From assembly GCA_035627835.1 (NCBI GenBank), contig DASPKX010000014.1:1-64000 (forward strand): a DNA stretch of 64,000 nt. Direction: 5' to 3'. Below are positions 9,757 to 18,360 of the stretch, piece after piece. The notes beneath the pieces were generated by a model, which was given only the letters and a program-made list of their open reading frames with translations, searched no databases and was not told the origin of the DNA. How positions within the stretch are numbered: the first letter of the stretch is position 1; each line of letters begins with the position of its first letter. The DNA is from DASPKX01 sp035627835. GTDB lineage: Bacteria; Verrucomicrobiota; Verrucomicrobiia; Limisphaerales; SXQI01. A program made the position numbers and the translations under genes.

Positions 9757-11256
9757 TTAGTATCTCTTCCGCAGGTGCGACGGAAGGATGTTCAACTCGC
9801 TGCGATACTTGGCGATGGTCCGGCGAGCGATAACGATCCCTTTAGCCGCGAGCATGTTCACGATCTCCTCGTCAGAGAGCGGCTTTTGCGGGTTCTCCTT
9901 TGAGATCATCTCATTGATGATGTCCTTTACGCTGGTGTTGGACATGCCACCCCCGCTGGAGGTCTTGATGCCGGAGGTGAAGAAGTACTTCATCTCGAAC
10001 ACCCCCGTCGGCGTCTGCATGTACTTGCCGGAGACAGCGCGGCTGACGGTCGTTTCGTGAACGCCCACGGCTTCTGCCACTTGCACCATCGTCATCGGCT
10101 TCAGGTGCGTGACACCTTTGTCGAAGAACTCGCGCTGCCGCTTCACGATCTCTTTGCCAATGTTAATGATCGTTTGCTGGCGCTGATGCAAACTCTTGAT
10201 CAGGAATTTGCCTGCCCGGATCTTTTCGCGGATGTACTCGCGAACTTCCTCTGAGCTGTTCGCCTGCGACATGAGGTCTTTGTAGGTGTTGCTGATGCGC
10301 AGGTGCGGCACGTGATCGCTGTTAGTGCTGACGACGTATTCCCCATCAACGCCGTGCGTGACAAAAATTTCCGGAACAACGTAGTGCTGGTTGTCCGGCA
10401 GAAAGTCTCTTCCAGGCCGCGGCTCTAACTGGCCGATCCGCGAAGCAGCTTCCTGAATGTCTTCCACGGTCACGCCCAGTCCGCGGGCAATTTCGGGGAA
10501 GCGCCGCTTGCCCAGCGCGTCCATGTGCCGATCGAGAATCTTGTATTCCAGCGTCTCGGTTTTATCTGCGCGCTGGAGCTGGAGCATCAGACATTCGCGC
10601 AAGTCGCGCGCGCCGACGCCGGCAGGATGGAAAGTCTGTATGACCTTCAATACCTCCAGGATCTGGTCCGCAGGTATGTTTGTGGAGAACGCGAGTTCAT
10701 CCACGGACGATTGCAAATAACCGTAGTCATCGATGTTGCCGATGATCATTTCGGCAATCGGACGCTGCTTTTCCGTCAGGTCGGAAAACCGAACCTGCTC
10801 GATCAGATTTTCCTGCAACGATGCGCTGGCGACGAGCGAATCAAACATGAACTGCCGCTTCTCCTCATCCTCCTCTGTGAAACGGGAGGAAGTGGCGCCG
10901 GGCGAAAAGGAATCCCGCCATTCCTGGTCGATTTGCGCCAGACGATCGAACTCGGCCTGGAAGTCATCAACCGGATCGTTGTTGGGCTTCTCCGTGGCCG
11001 GATCGTATTGGACGTCACTCGGCGGCTCGGCTGGATCGGAAATATCGACCTGAACACCGTCTTCCCGCGTCGCCTTGTTGTCCTGCTCCATGTCGAGGGC
11101 GGAGATCTCTTCCAGAACGGGATTTTGCTGGAGTTCCTGTTCCACCAGAGCCTTCAACTCGAGCGTTGGCGCCTGGAGAAGAGCCAGGGATTGCTGCAAC
11201 TGGGGCGCGAGCACCTGTTGCAACGACATCTTCTGCGATAAATGCAGCCCTGCCAT
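9757..11256 (-). CDS. rpoN: RNA polymerase sigma-54 factor
   Basis: Alternative sigma factor that recognises -24/-12 promoters and needs AAA+ activators. It has 499 residues, the usual length. Region I at the N-terminus is Gln/Leu-rich (LSQKMSLQQVLAPQLQQSL), followed by an acidic linker (about 60-115), the core-binding domain, a helix-turn-helix region (about 370-400, VAEAVGVHETTVSRAV) and the RpoN box ARRTIAKYR at 477-485. The start is the only Met immediately before region I. The gene is monocistronic here, convergent with smc. I found no obvious -24/-12 promoter in this window, but I could not search systematically. Activators (NtrC-type) are not encoded here; the two response regulators near 40 kb lack AAA+ domains. 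Confidence 0.97.
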   Translation of the reverse strand: MAGLHLSQKMSLQQVLAPQLQQSLALLQAPTLELKALVEQELQQNPVLEEISALDMEQDNKATREDGVQVDISDPAEPPSDVQYDPATEKPNNDPVDDFQAEFDRLAQIDQEWRDSFSPGATSSRFTEEDEEKRQFMFDSLVASASLQENLIEQVRFSDLTEKQRPIAEMIIGNIDDYGYLQSSVDELAFSTNIPADQILEVLKVIQTFHPAGVGARDLRECLMLQLQRADKTETLEYKILDRHMDALGKRRFPEIARGLGVTVEDIQEAASRIGQLEPRPGRDFLPDNQHYVVPEIFVTHGVDGEYVVSTNSDHVPHLRISNTYKDLMSQANSSEEVREYIREKIRAGKFLIKSLHQRQQTIINIGKEIVKRQREFFDKGVTHLKPMTMVQVAEAVGVHETTVSRAVSGKYMQTPTGVFEMKYFFTSGIKTSSGGGMSNTSVKDIINEMISKENPQKPLSDEEIVNMLAAKGIVIARRTIAKYRSELNILPSHLRKRY

Positions 11257-11413
11257 TCGCAGAGTAGTTTATGCGCCTAAAAGCATAGCTCAAGGGACAA
11301 CCTTGGATTTTCGGCACAATTTTTGCTTGACGGAGCTTATCCCCACGAAATCGCAGAAATGCGCACCGACCATGAGGACGCCCGGTCGGGGACCGCGCCT
11401 GCGATTCTCCGCG

Positions 11414-14400
11414 TTATTTTAATGTTTGCAGGTAGGCGAACAGATCGCTGACTTGCTCCGGGCTCAAGGATTCCAAAAGCCCTTCGGGCATTAACGACAT
11501 GCGTGAGAAGGAGGCGCGCTTCACCTGATCTGCGGCAATGCGGACGTCTTCGCCCGCCAAAGGACGGAGACGCAATTCGGAGCCATTGTCAGACACGAGG
11601 AAGCCCTCGACGGTCTCGCCATCCGCGCGCTCAACTTGAAAGCGCCGGTAACCGGATTCCATCATGGCGTTCGGCGTGATGATCGATCGGAGGAGCGCTT
11701 CCGTTCCCATGGCACCTGCCCCGTTCAACGCCGGACCGATTTGGCCACCCTGCCCTTGAACACTGTGGCAGGTGGCGCAGGCTTGGGTGAAAACTTCCCG
11801 GCCCTTCTCCGTCGAGCCTTTGCCGGAGGCGAGTTGGCGGAAGCGTTGGAATTTGGTTTCCAGCTCCGCGGCTTGCCCCTCCGTCAGCAACGTCGGGACA
11901 TCGGCGGATTTGTCGATGCGAGTGGCTCCGCCAAGTGAGGCTTTGTCGCCCGGGAACACGAAGACCAACTTCGCAGGCCGGTTGGCTTTGGCGAAGGTGA
12001 GATTGGCGGTGGACAGAATTTCGTCCGCGCTCCGCTCAGTATTCCAGATGCGCAGCTCGGTGATTTCACCACCAAAACCACCAACCGCCATAGATTGCCC
12101 CACCACAATCGCAGGAAGATCGCGATTCAGCGGCTTGGCGCCGGTGGCTGAGAGAGCGCCGTTGACATAAAGCTTGAGCTGCCCCTCCGTCGAGCGAGTC
12201 AGCGCGAAGTGTGTCCAGGTGTTCGGCGCTACCGGCTTCGAGGCGATGATGGCATCACCCGTCTCCGGTCCTGCATAGAGGCGGAGCCTGCCGTCATGGA
12301 AATTGAGATCCCAATCCCCACTGCCAACAATGGCGTCCTGGTTATTGATGCCGTCCTGCAGGCGCGCCCAGGCCTCTAGCGTGAATGGACCCGAGAAACT
12401 TTGGCCGGTCGGAACCTGGTCAGCGCCAGCGCCTGAGAAACGGGCGGTTTCGACCGCGCCCGCCAGCGCGCTCCTCAGCTTGGCGACACGTGGGTCAGCA
12501 GGAATGGCAGCCGTAATTTTCTCGATGGCGTAGGAATCGACTTCATCCGCATTGATGGCGCGTTCATCGATAGCGTCGAGAAAGGCTTTCGCGAACGCGG
12601 GTGAGTTGCCAAGCGCTTCCGCCGCTTTGTGGCGCGCCAGCAAGGCGAGGTCTGGCCAAAGTTGAATGAGCAGCTTGCCGATCTCTGGAGTCTTTTGCTT
12701 GGCAAGGACATTCACTGCTTCGAGTTGCACGGTCGAGCTGCGGCTCGAGCGGGCGGTCGCAAAATGAACCGCTGGGTCGCTCGCGGGGAATTGCGCCAGG
12801 GCACGAGTGAAGCGGATGCGTTCATTGTCGTTGCGCGAAGTTGCGAGCAATTTCTCCACTGCCGGGCGCAGCTCTTCCACCTGGAATGCGCCAGCGAGTT
12901 CCGCCACGCGGGCAGGGTCTGCGCCCTGGCGATTGTAACTGGCCAGAGCAGGCCGGATGAGTTCCTGAAGTGGTTTGAGATCAATGCGGTCGCGAGCGGT
13001 CCAGAGACGGTCAACGACGAGCTGCTGTTGCTCGGGATGTTCCAGCAAACGCTTCAGTGCTTCGCGCGGGGCGGGAGAAGCAACATGGGACGCGAGGAGA
13101 ATGCATTCTTCTTCCGAAACCGACCGGTTCAACGCTGGGACCACGCTTGCCAGAACCGCAGCTCCTTCAGGTGTGCCCAGGGTGACAGCGGCTAGGGCTT
13201 TTCCTTCAACATTCAAGTCCGCGGCAGCCAGGAGATTCGGGAGCGCGGTTGTGTGCTTTTCCAAAGCCACACGCAATAAGTATCGTTCAAAAGCGCGGTC
13301 GGCTGCCGCACCTGTCAGGATCGGTCCCCCGCCCTGCTGCGCATTCACGGTCGGGCCGTCGAGAGGCGGCTGCAGGAATTGCAACACCAGACGAGCGACG
13401 CGGGCTTCGGTCGAAGTCTTTGCCAGAGTGCGGGCGATCTCGAAGCGAACGTGCGGATGCGGTTCACCGGTTAAAGGTGTGAGCAGCTCAACCGTTGTTG
13501 CGGGAAGCCAGCGCGCGGATTGGATGACGCGGACTGCCTCGCGGCGGATGTGATGGTCAGAGTCCCCGAGCAACGGCCGCAGGAGATCCGCTTGAATTTG
13601 TTTCAGTCCTTCCAAGGCCCATAACGCGCGGAGACGCGCATCTACGCGGGCGCTTTTGTCATGCGTGAGGGCACGAAGCTCGGGCGCTAACTGATCGGCT
13701 TTGGTGTCCACGATCCGCTGCCAGGCGGCATTGCCCGGCCAGACGACGTCCGACTTCAAGTGCGCCAGCAATTGCTCCGGGGTCGCCCTCTCGATGTTCG
13801 GGAACTTATGCGCTGCGGCGGTTTGCTTCACGCGCCAGATCCGGCTGCGGCTTTTGTCGCGCTCTGGATGGGTGCGCGGGACTTCATTGTGGGAAATGAT
13901 TTTGTTGTACCAATCAACAATGTAGAGGCAGCCATCTGGGCCAAACTGCATGGCCACGGGGCGGAACCAGGAGTCTTGCGTCAGCGCGAAGTCCGGCAAC
14001 TTGGTGAGCTTTAGGAAGCTGCCGTCGGGCTTTGCTTCAATTGCCTGAATTTTGCCCGTGATAGGATTAGCCAGGTAGAACTGGCCGTTGTAAGCGCCAG
14101 TGAACATCCCCTGCCCTTCGGCAAGCGCGAGGCCAGACAGGCCAGTGCCACCCATTTGGAAGTGATTCGCCAACGGCGGATGCCAGGGGGCGTAGGGACG
14201 CGCCTTGTGCATGCCGATGCCCGGATAATTAACTCCGACATGGAATGGAACCATGGGATAGCCAAGGTCGTTCGCTTCCTGGGCGAACATCTGGCCATGC
14301 CGATCGATGACGAAGCCCCAGATGTTGTTTAGCCCCCAGCCGACAATTTCGAACTGGGAGCCATCCAGCTTGAAACGACCAACTTTGCATTGGTCGAACT

Positions 14401-15031
14401 GAACGGTGGTTCCCTCCTTCGTTTTGACCTGCGAATAGTTGAAAGCGCCTTGGGCGAAGTAAATCCAATCGCCCGGCCCGCGCATGAAGCCGTGCGGCAT
14501 CAGATGTGAGTCCTGGATGCCAAACCCCGTTAGGAGGATCTCTTTCTTGTCACCTTTGCCGTCGTTGTCAGTGTCCGTGAGCGTAAAAATATCCGGGCCC
14601 TGCGCGATAATAGTTGTGTTGCTACTGAGAGGGAGAATCCCAAGCGGGATAGCGAGGCCATCGGCAAAGACGCGCGGCTTCAAGCTCGTGCCGGTGATGT
14701 TATCGAACACAAGAGCCCGATCTTTGCCGCCGCGGGCGTAGAGCTGCTTGGCTTCCTCTGGTTGCTCGTTGCCGTCGATCGGGTATTCGGTGGCGGTGAT
14801 GGCCCAAAGCCGGCCCGCGTGGTCGAAGTTGATGGCGACGACCTTTTCGATGTCCGGCTCGGAAGCCACCAGCTCCATTTCGAAACCGGGAGGCAGGCTG
14901 AACGATTGGCGTTGCTGCTCCGGGGTCAGCGGCGATGCCCCTGGCAACTTGGGCGCGTCAGGAGCGCCGATCGGCGCATCGGCGGCGGCAGCGGACACTG
15001 CGAACGCAAGAATCGAGGCAAGAGCTTTCAT
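11414..15031 (-). CDS. PVC-type membrane/periplasmic dehydrogenase with HEAT repeats, LamG and cytochrome c
   Basis: Large exported protein typical of Verrucomicrobia and Planctomycetes. A signal peptide (about residues 1-18, ending AAAADA) leads into a six-bladed propeller of the PVC membrane-bound dehydrogenase/L-sorbosone dehydrogenase type (about 30-400, starting FEMELVASEPDIEKVVAI). HEAT-like helical repeats follow (about 410-860), then a concanavalin-like LamG_3 domain (about 880-1040) and a C-terminal c-type cytochrome with the heme motif CATCH (about 1085). The role is probably periplasmic sugar or alcohol oxidation with electron transfer to the attached heme; the substrate is unknown. 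I used the ATG at 15031 rather than the in-frame GTG at 15040 because AAAGG is then about 10 bases upstream. Total length is 1205 residues. Confidence 0.88.
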   Translation of the reverse strand: MKALASILAFAVSAAAADAPIGAPDAPKLPGASPLTPEQQRQSFSLPPGFEMELVASEPDIEKVVAINFDHAGRLWAITATEYPIDGNEQPEEAKQLYARGGKDRALVFDNITGTSLKPRVFADGLAIPLGILPLSSNTTIIAQGPDIFTLTDTDNDGKGDKKEILLTGFGIQDSHLMPHGFMRGPGDWIYFAQGAFNYSQVKTKEGTTVQFDQCKVGRFKLDGSQFEIVGWGLNNIWGFVIDRHGQMFAQEANDLGYPMVPFHVGVNYPGIGMHKARPYAPWHPPLANHFQMGGTGLSGLALAEGQGMFTGAYNGQFYLANPITGKIQAIEAKPDGSFLKLTKLPDFALTQDSWFRPVAMQFGPDGCLYIVDWYNKIISHNEVPRTHPERDKSRSRIWRVKQTAAAHKFPNIERATPEQLLAHLKSDVVWPGNAAWQRIVDTKADQLAPELRALTHDKSARVDARLRALWALEGLKQIQADLLRPLLGDSDHHIRREAVRVIQSARWLPATTVELLTPLTGEPHPHVRFEIARTLAKTSTEARVARLVLQFLQPPLDGPTVNAQQGGGPILTGAAADRAFERYLLRVALEKHTTALPNLLAAADLNVEGKALAAVTLGTPEGAAVLASVVPALNRSVSEEECILLASHVASPAPREALKRLLEHPEQQQLVVDRLWTARDRIDLKPLQELIRPALASYNRQGADPARVAELAGAFQVEELRPAVEKLLATSRNDNERIRFTRALAQFPASDPAVHFATARSSRSSTVQLEAVNVLAKQKTPEIGKLLIQLWPDLALLARHKAAEALGNSPAFAKAFLDAIDERAINADEVDSYAIEKITAAIPADPRVAKLRSALAGAVETARFSGAGADQVPTGQSFSGPFTLEAWARLQDGINNQDAIVGSGDWDLNFHDGRLRLYAGPETGDAIIASKPVAPNTWTHFALTRSTEGQLKLYVNGALSATGAKPLNRDLPAIVVGQSMAVGGFGGEITELRIWNTERSADEILSTANLTFAKANRPAKLVFVFPGDKASLGGATRIDKSADVPTLLTEGQAAELETKFQRFRQLASGKGSTEKGREVFTQACATCHSVQGQGGQIGPALNGAGAMGTEALLRSIITPNAMMESGYRRFQVERADGETVEGFLVSDNGSELRLRPLAGEDVRIAADQVKRASFSRMSLMPEGLLESLSPEQVSDLFAYLQTLK

Positions 15032-15104
15032 GTGGGACACGCCTTTCAGGATACGCTCACAACGGGCGCAGCTTAAAGACGAAAAGAGTAAGGGGAGAGA
15101 ACGT

Positions 15105-15121
15105 CCGCAGATTGCGCAGAT
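15105..15121. repeat. Short intergenic CGCAGATTGCGCAGAT element, copy 1
   Basis: A purine-rich motif with internal direct repetition of GCAGAT, placed between the start of the PVC dehydrogenase gene and the next gene. Related copies occur at 30093 and 47209, each outside coding sequence. The surrounding 155 bases contain no gene. Confidence 0.4.
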
Positions 15122-15195
15122 GAGAAAAGCAGAGCCCTCGTTATCGGGCGCAAGAACTAACAGAGGTCGCTCATCACCAAAAGTCTTAAATCAAT

Positions 15196-15600
15196 TCACC
15201 TTTTGATCGCGGGCGCTTCGCTTTGACTACGAAGCGTTTCCAAGAATGAATCACCAGCCCGTTGAAGCTTCTCCTCCAGGCGGCGGGTGCAATCGCAGTT
15301 CGCGCAGGCCCAGGGTTCAGTTTCATTCAGGTCGCGGCAGTTCTGGCGAGCGTGGGCATCTTTAACGCTGACCAACTCGAAGTATTCTTCCCAATAGGGC
15401 CGCTCTTCCTCCAAAGGAATTCGGCAAAAGCAAACTTCGACCCAATGCGCCGTTCCGTCCGCGCTCACCCGAGCTTGCTGCATGTTCCATAGATATTCAT
15501 CGCCTGCGAGGGATCCCTTCCCGAGGCGTTGTTCTTCGATCGCTTTCAAGAGGGACTGCTCTTTGCCGGGCTTGACGCGAGCTTTTACGAGGTAGCGCAT
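15196..15600 (-). CDS. Conserved-looking hypothetical protein with Cys cluster, 134 aa
   Basis: I do not recognise a named family. The N-terminal half starts MRYLVKARVKPGKE, which resembles the small ferredoxin-like alpha/beta fold of muconolactone isomerase/YCII-type proteins (a beta strand, then a helix beginning with ...GKEQSLLKAIEE). The C-terminal half contains a cysteine cluster ACANCDCTRRLEEKL plus an earlier Cys in RQNCRDL, which could bind a metal. No signal peptide or membrane segment is present, so it is probably cytoplasmic. It stands alone, 164 bases upstream (in its own direction) of the dehydrogenase gene and divergent from the next ORF. The ATG at 15600 is the only plausible start. 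Coding status is likely; the function is open. Confidence 0.65.
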   Translation of the reverse strand: MRYLVKARVKPGKEQSLLKAIEEQRLGKGSLAGDEYLWNMQQARVSADGTAHWVEVCFCRIPLEEERPYWEEYFELVSVKDAHARQNCRDLNETEPWACANCDCTRRLEEKLQRAGDSFLETLRSQSEAPAIKR

Positions 15601-15725
15601 AATTGTCGATGAGGTTGGTATAGCTTGCCCGCCTTAGGCCTGAGAATTTATCCTGCACCGAAGAGGAAAGCAAAACGGGCTCCGCGAAGCCTGAGCTAGG
15701 TCTGAGCCGCGAGAGCATGTGAACA

Positions 15726-16268
15726 ATGACGGCTTTTCAGCAGGGTGACCGTAGAGGCAAGCGAAAGCGGCTGTTTCAGATAGCGTTGGCTCTATGTGCG
15801 ATACTCGGCGGGCTGCTGGGTGTTTGGAGCTGGGTTGAATCACGAACACGTCCGCACGCGTCTGTTACTTACCTCGGACTTGCGGATGGCCGAACCTACT
15901 GGCGTTTCAAGTTCGCTATCACAAATCACGGAAACTGCACATTGATCACCCCGCCCAACGGGCATGTTGAAATAGCTGGGCGGAGCAACCAGATGTTCGT
16001 CATCGCCATGGGTTGGGACACGCGCTTGGCGCCAGGCGAAGGGTGCATTATTGAAGCCCACGTATCGGATGCCCAGAGGGCAGAGCTGCAAGGAAAGTGG
16101 CGTTACAACACCCTACTGGCCACGGAGGGTGTTCGCACTCGCCTGTATCGATGGCAATGGGGACCGAAGGGTCCAGGTGCGCGCATCAATTGGCTGATTC
16201 CGCCTGGTTTAAGGGGTATGCCCTTCGATGTTACCGGGCACACTGAGTGGATGGATCCTCCTGAATGA
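15726..16268 (+). CDS. Membrane-anchored hypothetical protein, 180 aa
   Basis: Unknown protein. A basic N-terminus (GDRRGKRKR) is followed by one hydrophobic helix (about residues 17-35, LFQIALALCAILGGLLGVW) and then a predicted all-beta extracytoplasmic domain (about 45-175) with a pattern like the small single-anchor Ig-like proteins common in Verrucomicrobia (YWRFKFAITNHG, LAPGEGCIIEAHV). It probably sits in the inner membrane facing the periplasm. No ribosome binding site is strong, so the start is provisional. It is monocistronic: divergent from the gene before it, and followed by a repeat-rich intergenic region. The function is not inferable from sequence. Confidence 0.6.
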   Translation: MTAFQQGDRRGKRKRLFQIALALCAILGGLLGVWSWVESRTRPHASVTYLGLADGRTYWRFKFAITNHGNCTLITPPNGHVEIAGRSNQMFVIAMGWDTRLAPGEGCIIEAHVSDAQRAELQGKWRYNTLLATEGVRTRLYRWQWGPKGPGARINWLIPPGLRGMPFDVTGHTEWMDPPE

Positions 16269-16318
16269 CCGGGGGCAACGTGTTGGGTGTATCTGAGAGA
16301 GCGACGGTGATATTGTTG

Positions 16319-16540
16319 GCCCTCTACGAGGGCTCTGGCTGTTTGCAAATAACCCACGGGCTGCGCTGGCGCTTGCCCGTGGGCTGCTCTGTTTGGTCCC
16401 TCCGGGGCCTCAGGAAGGGCAACCGTCAGGTTAGGACTGCAGGTGGTCGCCGGAGAACTCAACCCTAATGGTTTTGACTGCATGTCGCGGACGGAGGACT
16501 CAACCTAAAGGTTGAGGCTACAACGGCAGAGCCATTGGCG
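16319..16540. repeat. Intergenic block of hairpins with three tandem about 40-base repeat units
   Basis: The 318 bases between 16269 and 16586 hold no gene but are full of inverted repeats. GCCCTC-TAC-GAGGGC lies at 16319-16333. CCCACGGGC and GCCCGTGGG pair at 16353-16361 and 16375-16383. Three related units with AACC-loop-GGTT cores start at 16421, 16461 and 16502, spaced 40 and 41 bases, and share the trailing sequence G-ACTGCA...GTCGC. The last core, CTCAACC-TAAA-GGTTGAG, is a perfect 7-base stem. The structure resembles a REP/BIME-like dispersed element. Confidence 0.6.
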
Positions 16541-16586
16541 AAGGAGACTGCCGAGGTTCTGCTTTCTTCTACTCGGCGGAGGCTCC

Positions 16587-17918
16587 TCAGACCAATTTCC
16601 AAGGCGCGCGGTGTTCCACGTTCAGCCACTTCTTGTTTCCCGTGCCGCCTGTGAAACGCTCCTTCTTTGGATCCCACTGGAGGCGTTGACCGTGATAATA
16701 CGCAAGGTTTGCCAAGTGGCAGACGCTCACACTGCGCGCTCCGACTTCCACATCGCAGATCGGCTTCTTGCGCGAGCGCATCGCCTCGATCCAATCCGTG
16801 CGATGATCTGTGCTCTTGTAGAGACGCACCTTGGCATCTTTCAGAAACTCGTTCTCTAGCTTGTCCAAATCCTCGCGCCCCTTCGCCACTTGCTCGTTCC
16901 CGCGCCAGAACTGGATTTGGCCGCGGTTCACATAAATTTTCCCGTCAGTTCCGTAGAACCAAACGCCATTGCCGGATTTATGCGTCACTTCGACTCCGTT
17001 CGCATAACGCAGGCGCACACCCTCCTGAGCGTTTGGCTTATCCGCCGGCAAGATTTCCACCGGTCCGCTGTTGTCCATGCCGAGACCCCATTGGGCGATA
17101 TCGAAATGGTGCGCGCCCCAATCGGTGACCATGCCGCCGCCGTACTCCTGGTATTTGCGCCAATTCGGGAAATGCTTGTGCACCCCGCGCGGGCTTAATT
17201 CGGAGTGATAAGGGCGCATCGGGGCTGGGCCGAGCCAGAGATTCCAATCCAACCCTGGTTCCTCCGCTTCCGCTGGTAAATCGCAAGGAACTCCCGGGCC
17301 GCCAATCATCACATCTACAGACTGGACCTTGCCAATCGCGCCATTCTGAACCAATTCGCAAGCAACGCGAAACTCACGGCTCGAACGCTGCATGCTGCCG
17401 GTCTGGAACACGCGCTTGTGCTTCCGCACTGAGTTCACCATCGCGCGCGCCTCGCCAATCGATTGGCACAAGGGCTTTTCGCAATAGATATCCTTCCCCT
17501 CCCGCGCCGCCCAGGTGCTGATCACAGCATGCCAGTGGTCCGGCGTGGCAATCACCACGGCATCGATGTCCTTGCGTTTAATGACATCACGAAAGTCGTT
17601 GTAGCTCTCGCAGCCATTATAGGAACCCGCCTCCGCCTGCTGGGCGTAATAATCCAGCGCCGTCTTCTTCGCCGCTTCGCGGCGGTTCGTGTCCACATCG
17701 CAGACGGCGACGACTTCGCAATCCTTCTCCCGCCGCCCCATGAACCCGCCCATCAACCCGCGGTTCTGCGTGCCCATACCGATGAAACCGAGGCGAATGC
17801 GCTCATTCGGGCTCGTGGCCGCACCCCAGACGTGGGAGGGCAAAATAAATGGCGCCGCAATGGCCGCAGCGGTGGTCGATTTAAGGAACGAACGACGTGA
17901 GAAAGTTCTCTTGTTCAT
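16587..17918 (-). CDS. Tat-exported Gfo/Idh/MocA family oxidoreductase
   Basis: NAD(P)-dependent sugar or polyol dehydrogenase of the Gfo/Idh/MocA family, 443 residues. The N-terminus has a twin-arginine motif (SRRSFLKS) and a hydrophobic stretch ending PSHVWGA, so it is probably exported folded with its cofactor. A Rossmann domain begins at IRLGFIGMGTQNRG (about residue 40), followed by the family motif EKPLCQSIGEA (about 145-155), which carries the conserved Lys of the EKP triad. The C-terminal substrate domain (about 165-420) contains DWGAHHFDIAQWGL with the expected His residues. PVC genomes carry many paralogues, so the substrate cannot be named. It is monocistronic and its downstream side abuts the hairpin repeat block. 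Confidence 0.93.
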   Translation of the reverse strand: MNKRTFSRRSFLKSTTAAAIAAPFILPSHVWGAATSPNERIRLGFIGMGTQNRGLMGGFMGRREKDCEVVAVCDVDTNRREAAKKTALDYYAQQAEAGSYNGCESYNDFRDVIKRKDIDAVVIATPDHWHAVISTWAAREGKDIYCEKPLCQSIGEARAMVNSVRKHKRVFQTGSMQRSSREFRVACELVQNGAIGKVQSVDVMIGGPGVPCDLPAEAEEPGLDWNLWLGPAPMRPYHSELSPRGVHKHFPNWRKYQEYGGGMVTDWGAHHFDIAQWGLGMDNSGPVEILPADKPNAQEGVRLRYANGVEVTHKSGNGVWFYGTDGKIYVNRGQIQFWRGNEQVAKGREDLDKLENEFLKDAKVRLYKSTDHRTDWIEAMRSRKKPICDVEVGARSVSVCHLANLAYYHGQRLQWDPKKERFTGGTGNKKWLNVEHRAPWKLV

Positions 17919-18360
17919 AGCTTCTGTGGATGCGGAGCATTCAAGCGCTTCAGGTTATGCATGTCCATCTTAGTCGTGAATGCGATGTTGCTCGTTTGAC
18001 CATAATGATTAAGGAAGTGGTCTACATGGGGTTGCTGTGCTTTTCAAGGTTGCTGGGTCTCTTGTTCGTTGATCAATTGGCGTGAGCTGCAGCACGCCGT
18101 GCGGGACTCTCCCGCGAGGTAAAACCCATTGGCTTTCGACGGCTGAGCCCCGCAGCCGCGGAATCGTTGTAGCCGAGTGTGACCGGCGTGCGGAACACGG
18201 TGTAACCGTTTGCGGGGAGGTACTCCCAACGCTGGTTATAGATATCAGGAAACTTCGAATCCCGATTCAAAGGCAGCAACAATGGACTGTAATGTGCTCC
18301 TCGCGCGGCATCGAAGGGCAAGTTCTTGATGGAGGTGCAAGAACTGGCTAAGACTTGCGC
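17919..18360. other. Intergenic region, 442 bases
   Basis: The region lies between the starts of the divergent Gfo/Idh/MocA and CehA-like genes. The first 150 bases hold nothing I recognise apart from being the likely promoter area of the oxidoreductase. The second part carries a coding-like remnant on the minus strand, described separately. Confidence 0.5.
18073..18340 (-). pseudogene. Possible C-terminal remnant of an unknown protein
   Basis: On the minus strand an open frame ends with TGA at 18073. Its last 80 or so residues look like true protein rather than a shadow: they include SKFPDIYNQRWEYLPANGY and VFRTPVTLGYNDS, with the Tyr/Trp/Asn/Pro mix of a folded domain. No start codon with a ribosome site fits, and the frame runs into the oppositely oriented CehA-like gene. 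The simplest reading is the 3' end of a gene whose 5' part was lost when the neighbouring operon came next to it. It could also be a small real gene with an unusual start. I do not recognise the family. Confidence 0.35.

Noticed and set aside
11383..11395. CGGTC-GGG-GACCG as a terminator
   Set aside because: The stem is only 5 bases and no T-run follows on either strand.
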